In this document: positions 4,953 to 8,804 of the stretch, piece after piece
Numbering within the stretch: position 1 is the stretch's first letter
Layout: every line of letters begins with the position of its first letter
Assembly: GCA_946055715.1 (NCBI GenBank)
Contig: CAMGGT010000015.1
Coordinates: forward strand, 1 to 8,804
Reading direction: 5' to 3'
Source: an uncultured Clostridia bacterium
Lineage (GTDB): Bacteria; Bacillota; Clostridia; Oscillospirales; CAG-272
Length of the DNA: 8,804 nucleotides
Translations under genes and position numbers: made by a program
The notes under the pieces: model-generated
Told to the model about the DNA's origin: nothing
Database searches by the model: none
What the model saw: the letters and a program-made list of their open reading frames with translations, nothing else

Positions 4953-6884
4953 TCACTGCCGATAAAAGACCGCGATGCGCCCCTCGACCCGCCCGTATTC
5001 GGCATAGCAGGGGTCGTTTGCATATCGGTCATATTGTTCGCCTTCTGCCCGCAGGTTGACGACCACCCAGTCAAACACAATATCGGAAGCAATGGGGTAG
5101 CCGGAGGCGAGGTCATAGAGTTGCGCGCAACGCGCAAGCGAGACAACATAATAGGTGTCTGCCCCCACCGTGGCATCTTCGGGGACGACGGAGAGCAGGT
5201 CTTCGATCTCGCGCTCGGTGTGTCTGTTTTCCCACCATTGACCGACATGTGAGGCCGTGTTGTCGCCCCAGATGCCGTCCGAGCCGCCGTCCCGCACGGT
5301 GCCGGCAAACGCAAGCATGCAAAACAGCAGGGCGAGGCAAAGCAAAAAGGCCACCCTGCTCTTTCGACCGTCCGGTGCATTGGAACAGGCGGCCGCACTG
5401 CCGTCCGTCACCTCTGCGACCGATTGGCTTCCGGCAGATGCCGCCGCAAGGTCGGAAAGATTCAGCACCGCAAGCAGGAACAGGAACGCACAGGAGCCGT
5501 AGGTATACTGAAAATAGATGGAATGCTGATAGGGCCAGTCGGTCATGAGGTTGACCAGCAGGTAGGGGCAGAACAGCACCAGCCGCTCCCATTTGCGCGT
5601 GCAGAACAAAAGCGGCGCAAGCGGCAGGCAGGTCAGCAGAATGAAGGGGATCTTCTCCGGCTCAAACGCCTCCGAGAAGACCTGCAGGGGGTTGAGCAAG
5701 ACCGACTTGACCACCGTCAACAGCGAACCGTTGCCCAGATAGTCGAAGTTGGCATACCGCCAGGACATGACGCCCTCCCCGGCAGAAGAAAGGTAAGCGC
5801 TGACGGCAAAAAACCAGACAAACGAACCCGCCATCAGCGAAAGGGCCGTCACCGTCTCGCGGCGGGTGCGGGTACGCAGAGCATGCAAAAGCCAAAACAG
5901 CGCAAAGAAGAACACATAAACAAAGGCATCCTCCTTCACCGAAAGCACCAGCAACGCAAACACCGCCGTGCCCACGATGCTTTTGCGCTCGGCAAAGTCA
6001 AACAGCCACAGCAGCAGCGGCAGCAAAAATTTGTTTTCGTGTACCGAATAGAGGCACCCCAGCGAAAACGCGGGGTACAGCAGCAAGAGCAGTCCCACCG
6101 CGGCCGAGGCCGTCCCTGACAGGCCTCTGCGTCGCGCCAGACGATACAGAGGGATGACGGCAGAGCAGACGGTCAGCGCCTGCAGTACCTCCAGCGTGGC
6201 GGCGTGGGGAAACAGCGCATAAAACGGCAACCACAGATACCAGATGGGCGAAAAATGAACGGCAAAGTGAGAGAGCAGGCGGTTGCGTTCCACCGTGGTG
6301 TCCGGCAGGCCGGTCGTGCGCATATTCTCAAACATCTGGGCAAAAATGCCGAAGTCAAAGGTGGCAAGCGAATGACCCAGTACCTTGCAGACCGTACAGA
6401 GCGAAAGAAACACGCACAGGATGCCCGCAAAAGCGAACAGCACCACGGCCGGCAGGCGGCGCATCCCGTTGGCCTGCTCTATCCGTGAAAAGAGCCGTCC
6501 GGCCGTGGGAAAAACATAGGAGAGCAGCAGAAAAGCCAACAGGCAAAAACCGGCATACAGCCACGGAGTGGCGAACCGCGGCAGCGCAAAGACAAGCAGC
6601 AGTACCCCGCCCAAAAACAGTGCCGGACGGTCTGTCTCTTCTGTTGCAAACAGCACCGAAAGCACAGAGAAGACGGCAAAAAAGCCGACAAAGCAAAGCA
6701 GAACGAACAGCAGCGGGACAGCGGCGGTATAGTCCGTTTGGGCATAGTTGCCCCCAAAGCAGAACAGCGCCAAAGCGCTTGTCCACAGGAAGGCGGCGAT
6801 CAGCCGCTCCAATGTGGCAAAAGGGGCAAAGACGCGCCGGAGGACAAAGCGCCGCTCCTGCGCCGATGCGGGCAGTCTCTTCAT
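4953..6884 (-). CDS. Large polytopic membrane protein, DUF2079 family
   Basis: This 643-residue membrane protein has many hydrophobic segments across about residues 25-475 and one near 510-530, then a soluble C-terminal domain (about 535-643) likely outside the membrane. It matches the DUF2079 family, which resembles GT-C-fold glycosyltransferases. The recognisable core is FDFGIFAQMFENM (176-188) with an acidic residue in the first large loop, then HFAVHFSPIWYL (206-217), HENKFLLPLLLWLFDF (282-297) and SVKEDAF (315-321). A role in transferring sugars from lipid carriers is plausible but unproven. An Ala/Ser-rich linker (478-510) precedes the last helix. ATG 6884 is chosen because GGGAG lies 8 bases upstream; upstream starts (to 6935) lack this. 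It sits 192 bases after the pyridoxal kinase gene. Confidence 0.85.
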   Translation of the reverse strand: MKRLPASAQERRFVLRRVFAPFATLERLIAAFLWTSALALFCFGGNYAQTDYTAAVPLLFVLLCFVGFFAVFSVLSVLFATEETDRPALFLGGVLLLVFALPRFATPWLYAGFCLLAFLLLSYVFPTAGRLFSRIEQANGMRRLPAVVLFAFAGILCVFLSLCTVCKVLGHSLATFDFGIFAQMFENMRTTGLPDTTVERNRLLSHFAVHFSPIWYLWLPFYALFPHAATLEVLQALTVCSAVIPLYRLARRRGLSGTASAAVGLLLLLYPAFSLGCLYSVHENKFLLPLLLWLFDFAERKSIVGTAVFALLVLSVKEDAFVYVFFFALFWLLHALRTRTRRETVTALSLMAGSFVWFFAVSAYLSSAGEGVMSWRYANFDYLGNGSLLTVVKSVLLNPLQVFSEAFEPEKIPFILLTCLPLAPLLFCTRKWERLVLFCPYLLVNLMTDWPYQHSIYFQYTYGSCAFLFLLAVLNLSDLAAASAGSQSVAEVTDGSAAACSNAPDGRKSRVAFLLCLALLFCMLAFAGTVRDGGSDGIWGDNTASHVGQWWENRHTEREIEDLLSVVPEDATVGADTYYVVSLARCAQLYDLASGYPIASDIVFDWVVVNLRAEGEQYDRYANDPCYAEYGRVEGRIAVFYRQ

Positions 6885-7076
6885 GTTGCTTTCTCCCATC
6901 TTTTCGGATGCAAAGCATTTTGGTCGGTGTCGCAAAGGGGACAGGCGTGCCTGCTGTCGCCCTTTTTTGGGGTGGCAGAAGACGCCCCGTGCGGGGCGTG
7001 GCTATGCCGATGTCTTTTGACGGTCGGTCGCAGGCGGGGAGGTCGTTTTTTGCGCCGGTCTGTCCGGGCTTGTCTT
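6885..7076. other. Spacer between pyridoxal kinase and DUF2079 genes
   Basis: No gene is seen. A perfect 7-bp hairpin with a 4-base loop (6982-6999, ACGCCCC/GGGGCGT) has no T-run. A second hairpin (6937-6962) is followed by six Ts only on the plus strand. No convincing promoter for the DUF2079 gene was found, so it may be read through from the kinase gene. Confidence 0.5.
6937..6968 (+). terminator. Terminator-like hairpin opposite to the local genes
   Basis: GGGGACAG (6937-6944) pairs with CTGTC and CCC (6954-6962, one bulged base) around a 9-base loop, followed by TTTTTT (6963-6968). In this direction it would stop plus-strand transcription, yet the flanking genes are on the minus strand. 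On the minus strand only TTT follows the stem. Confidence 0.4.
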
Positions 7077-7922
7077 TCAGTGTCTCAGCTCGTCCTGCAA
7101 ACGCGCCAAAAGGTCAGGCAGGGTCAATTCGAAGTTCACACCATAGTCATGGTGGGTGGGGTCAGAGAGCGTCTCGGCAATGGTCAGCGCCGTATAGTCG
7201 GCCGCCAGACGAAGGGCCCTGTCGGTGGGCAGACCGCGCATCAGCGCGCCGGTCACCACCGAGGCAAACAGGTCGCCCGTGCCGTGAAAACTGACCGGGA
7301 TGCGGTCATGTTCATAGGCAAAAAACTCGTCCGTCTCGCCGTCATAGAGGACAAATCCCGTTTTGCCTGGGTGAAAGGCCACCCCCTTCAGCGCCACCTT
7401 TCGGGCACCCAGACCGCACAGACGGCGCAGCACATCCCGCACCCACGGCTCCTTATACTGCTCGGTATACGGCAGCCCCAGCATATAGCATGCCTCCGTG
7501 AGGTTGGGCAGTGCGAGGTCTGCGCGGGAAAGCAGTGCCCCCATCTCACACGCAAATTCGGGGGTAAACCCGGTATACAGACGGCCGTTGTCTCCCATCA
7601 CCGGGTCAATGATGACGGCGGAGGCAGGCGTGCGGAAATCGTCGATGAACCGCCGGACGATCCGCAGTTGCTCAAAACTGCCGAGATAGCCGGTGTAGAT
7701 GGCATCAAAGGTGATATTCTGTGACTTCCAATGGTCGGCGATCGCCTGCATCCTGTCCGTCAGATCCAGAAAGGTAAAGTCCGGAAACATGGTATGGGTG
7801 GAAAGCACGGCGGTGGGCAACACGGCACACTCCACCCCCATGGCAGAAATGACGGGTTGGGCAACGGTCACGGAGCATTTGCCCACGCCCGAAATGTCCT
7901 GAATGGTGACAATGCGTTTCAT
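7077..7922 (-). CDS. Pyridoxal/pyridoxamine kinase (PdxY/PdxK-like)
   Basis: This 281-residue cytosolic enzyme phosphorylates B6 vitamers with ATP, salvaging them to the cofactor pyridoxal phosphate. It has the ribokinase fold in family order: the N-terminal substrate strand IVTIQDISGVGKCSVTVA (4-21), STHTMFPDF (41-49), IIDPVMGDNGRLY (104-116), ALPNLTEA (137-144), LKGVAF (178-183) and the anion-hole and catalytic-base motif HGTGDLFASV (213-222), with Asp217 as the likely base. The length is normal for the family. The start ATG has AGGA (minus strand, 7934-7931) at 8 bases. PdxK, PdxY and ThiD share this fold; the DPVMGDNG form and the overall pattern favour a pyridoxal/pyridoxamine kinase over ThiD. 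The paralogue name cannot be fixed, so no symbol is given. Confidence 0.9.
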   Translation of the reverse strand: MKRIVTIQDISGVGKCSVTVAQPVISAMGVECAVLPTAVLSTHTMFPDFTFLDLTDRMQAIADHWKSQNITFDAIYTGYLGSFEQLRIVRRFIDDFRTPASAVIIDPVMGDNGRLYTGFTPEFACEMGALLSRADLALPNLTEACYMLGLPYTEQYKEPWVRDVLRRLCGLGARKVALKGVAFHPGKTGFVLYDGETDEFFAYEHDRIPVSFHGTGDLFASVVTGALMRGLPTDRALRLAADYTALTIAETLSDPTHHDYGVNFELTLPDLLARLQDELRH

Positions 7923-7982
7923 ACGACAGATCCTATATCCTTATTTTGTGCGAATTGATTTTTGATTTTCGTGCGGGCTTTT

Positions 7983-8003
7983 GTGAGAGCAATGTGATCT
8001 CAC
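7983..8003. promoter_or_regulatory. Dyad upstream of the pyridoxal kinase gene
   Basis: GTGAGA (7983-7988) and TCTCAC (7998-8003) form a perfect 6-bp inverted repeat with a 9-base centre, 60 bases upstream of the kinase start. It could be an operator or a leader hairpin. No regulator is implied by the sequence. Confidence 0.3.
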
Positions 8004-8245
8004 CTTGGTACAGCTTCAGTATTCTGCGGTTTGTCGTTTGCCAATCATCCACCGGCCATGGGGAGACGCATAACTCGCGCGAAGCCGAAGATAGTGGCCT
8101 TAATGGCCCGTTTTTGTCCTCAAAGAGCGCAAGAAAGCACCTGCCGCACAAAAAGTTGCCTTAATTGTGCCAAACCGGGAGTTATCAGTCGGAAAGATCA
8201 AGGCAGTTGCACTGTTTTTGCTTGTTTTTACAGGGGGTTTCAAAT

Positions 8246-8271
8246 ATTATGCATATAATTGTTTGCATAAT
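8246..8271. promoter_or_regulatory. AT-rich operator-like dyad
   Basis: ATTATGCA (8246-8253) and TGCATAAT (8264-8271) are perfect 8-bp arms around a 10-base centre that contains TATAAT on the plus strand (8254-8259). A looser pair, TTGTTT-17-TATTAT, lies at 8222-8250. No plus-strand gene follows, so a promoter role is uncertain. A protein-binding site is the simplest reading. Confidence 0.4.
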
Positions 8272-8309
8272 CGGAGACAGAAGAAGAGATAGATAAGACG
8301 ATCGTGTGT

Positions 8310-8342
8310 AAAAATGCCGCTTCTTTGTCAGAAAAAGACGGC
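8310..8342 (-). terminator. Candidate terminator of the PII-like gene
   Basis: On the minus strand GCCG (8342-8339) pairs with CGGC (8319-8316), continued by an imperfect pyrimidine/purine stem, and the hairpin is followed by ATTTTTA (8315-8309). It lies about 60 bases after the stop codon of the PII-like gene. Confidence 0.45.
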
Positions 8343-8404
8343 GGACCGATGCCGCAGTATGCGCATCTCCACAAACAGGCCGCCAAGCGGCGCAGGGAGG
8401 GCGG

Positions 8405-8752
8405 TCACTCTGTTTTGTCTGCTGTGGGTGCGACCTGTTCTTCCGTCAGACCGACGGCGGCATCCACCGGCACGGAGAAGGCAATGCCCTGCCCCGGCGT
8501 ACTCAGCCCCACGGCGCGGTAGAGTGCGTGGAGGATGTCTTGCTTGATGGCGGCGGGCACAAGGATCATCACCATTTCTTTTTCGGGTTCGACTGTGATC
8601 TGAAAGCGCTTTTCCGCCTCATGCGATGCGGTGCCGCGGCCGCGGATGACCGTGCCGCCGCGCGCGCCGAATTCTTTGGCGGCGTCCATGACGGCGGAGC
8701 TGAAGCCCGCGTTGACGATGCAGAGGATCATCTCATATTTTCCCGTATTCAT
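8405..8752 (-). CDS. Divergent PII-like signalling protein
   Basis: This 115-residue protein has the ferredoxin-like PII layout: strand EMILCIVN (7-14), helix AGFSSAVMDAAKEFGA (15-30), strand GGTVIRGRG (32-40), a short T-loop region (about 40-50), strand RFQITVE, strand EMVMILVP (59-66), helix and C-terminal strand. PII-family trimers bind effector nucleotides between subunits and control partner proteins. The classical PII signatures (the T-loop YRG motif and the B-loop GDGKIF motif) are both absent; the B-loop region reads STPGQGIAFSVPVD (84-97). This is therefore a non-canonical branch and probably does not regulate glutamine synthetase. The start ATG has AAGGAG at 8 bases. The gene is tightly spaced after an open frame that reaches the window edge, suggesting an operon with an unseen upstream partner. 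Confidence 0.82.
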   Translation of the reverse strand: MNTGKYEMILCIVNAGFSSAVMDAAKEFGARGGTVIRGRGTASHEAEKRFQITVEPEKEMVMILVPAAIKQDILHALYRAVGLSTPGQGIAFSVPVDAAVGLTEEQVAPTADKTE

Positions 8753-8765
8753 GTGATACTCCTTT

Positions 8766-8804
8766 TCAGGGTTGTGTCATATTGGAGAGGAACTGATACA
8801 CCGC
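8766..8804 (-). CDS. Possible C-terminal end of an upstream gene (partial)
   Basis: The minus strand is open from the window edge to a TGA at 8768-8766, encoding AVYQFLSNMTQP, and the AAGGAG of the PII-like gene follows at once. A second frame is also open from the edge and ends at a TGA (8751-8749) that overlaps the PII-like ATG, so the true frame is not settled. Thirteen codons are too few to identify a family. Confidence 0.35.
   Translation of the reverse strand, partial: AVYQFLSNMTQP

Larger units (their letters stand above)
7923..8404. other. Gene-poor gap upstream of pyridoxal kinase
   Basis: This 480-base stretch is more AT-rich than its surroundings. Short frames on both strands (about 7933-8258) lack ribosome-binding sites and recognisable protein character. 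It holds a dyad at 7983-8003 (GTGAGA-9-TCTCAC), an AT-rich dyad at 8246-8271 and a candidate terminator at 8310-8342. No known riboswitch was recognised in the leader of the pyridoxal kinase gene, and no convincing promoter for it was found. Confidence 0.5.

Noticed and set aside
4578..5059. Several short frames over the repeat region
   Set aside because: They translate the palindromic repeats themselves (similar RFA-LPLP-type stretches on the minus strand), with no credible starts.
5424..7724. Long plus-strand frames antisense to the DUF2079 and pyridoxal kinase genes
   Set aside because: Their translations are Arg/Gln/Lys-rich low-complexity products typical of reverse-strand shadows, and the minus-strand genes have clear family motifs and ribosome-binding sites.
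7946..8164. 72-codon frames on both strands in the right-hand gap
   Set aside because: Both lack ribosome-binding sites, they overlap each other completely, and neither product is recognisable.
7923..8280. Riboswitch in the leader of the pyridoxal kinase gene
   Set aside because: I looked for conserved cores of common riboswitches and found none; only short dyads are visible.

Overview
The window looks like chromosome from a fairly GC-rich member of the Clostridia, probably a gut Oscillospirales-type bacterium. This rests on strong Shine-Dalgarno sequences of the AAGGAG type, sigma-A promoters that match the consensus exactly, a YerC/YecD-type TrpR-like protein, Firmicutes-style amino-acid ABC transporter genes, and palindromic intergenic repeats of a layout I associate with gut Clostridia. 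The placement is inferred; no rRNA or other marker gene is present. No phage, insertion sequence, CRISPR array or RNA gene was recognised.

Layout, left to right. 1-380: no confident gene, one strong hairpin terminator (255-299). 381-917 (-): a small P-loop kinase-like protein. 918-1519: a 600-base divergent intergenic region with two consensus promoters, one per direction (1075-1103 on minus, 1404-1432 on plus), and a repeated dyad between them. 1520-4276 (+): a four-gene set encoding a lipoprotein solute-binding protein, a permease, an ATPase and a small TrpR-like DNA-binding protein. 4277-4952: a convergent noncoding region with hairpin terminators and three copies of a two-hairpin palindromic repeat. 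4953-6884 (-): a large DUF2079-type membrane protein. 7077-7922 (-): a pyridoxal/pyridoxamine kinase. 7923-8404: a second gene-poor gap. 8405-8752 (-): a divergent PII-like protein. The last bases on the minus strand are open to the window edge and may be the end of an upstream partner gene.

How the genes fit together. The plus-strand set is a self-contained polar amino-acid importer: binding protein, membrane channel and ATP motor, followed by a TrpR-family protein that could sense the imported ligand or a related amino acid. The binding protein lacks the usual ligand-carboxylate arginine, so the substrate may not be a standard amino acid. The PII-like protein lacks both classical PII signatures and probably controls a membrane protein encoded just outside the window. 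The pyridoxal kinase supplies the PLP cofactor used by amino-acid enzymes, but no shared operon with the transporter is visible.

Nothing here is clearly a new system. The most promising leads are the divergent PII-like protein and its unseen neighbour, the transporter with an atypical binding pocket and a TrpR-like partner, the hairpin that separates the ATPase gene from its ribosome-binding site, and the repeat family with compensatory base changes.
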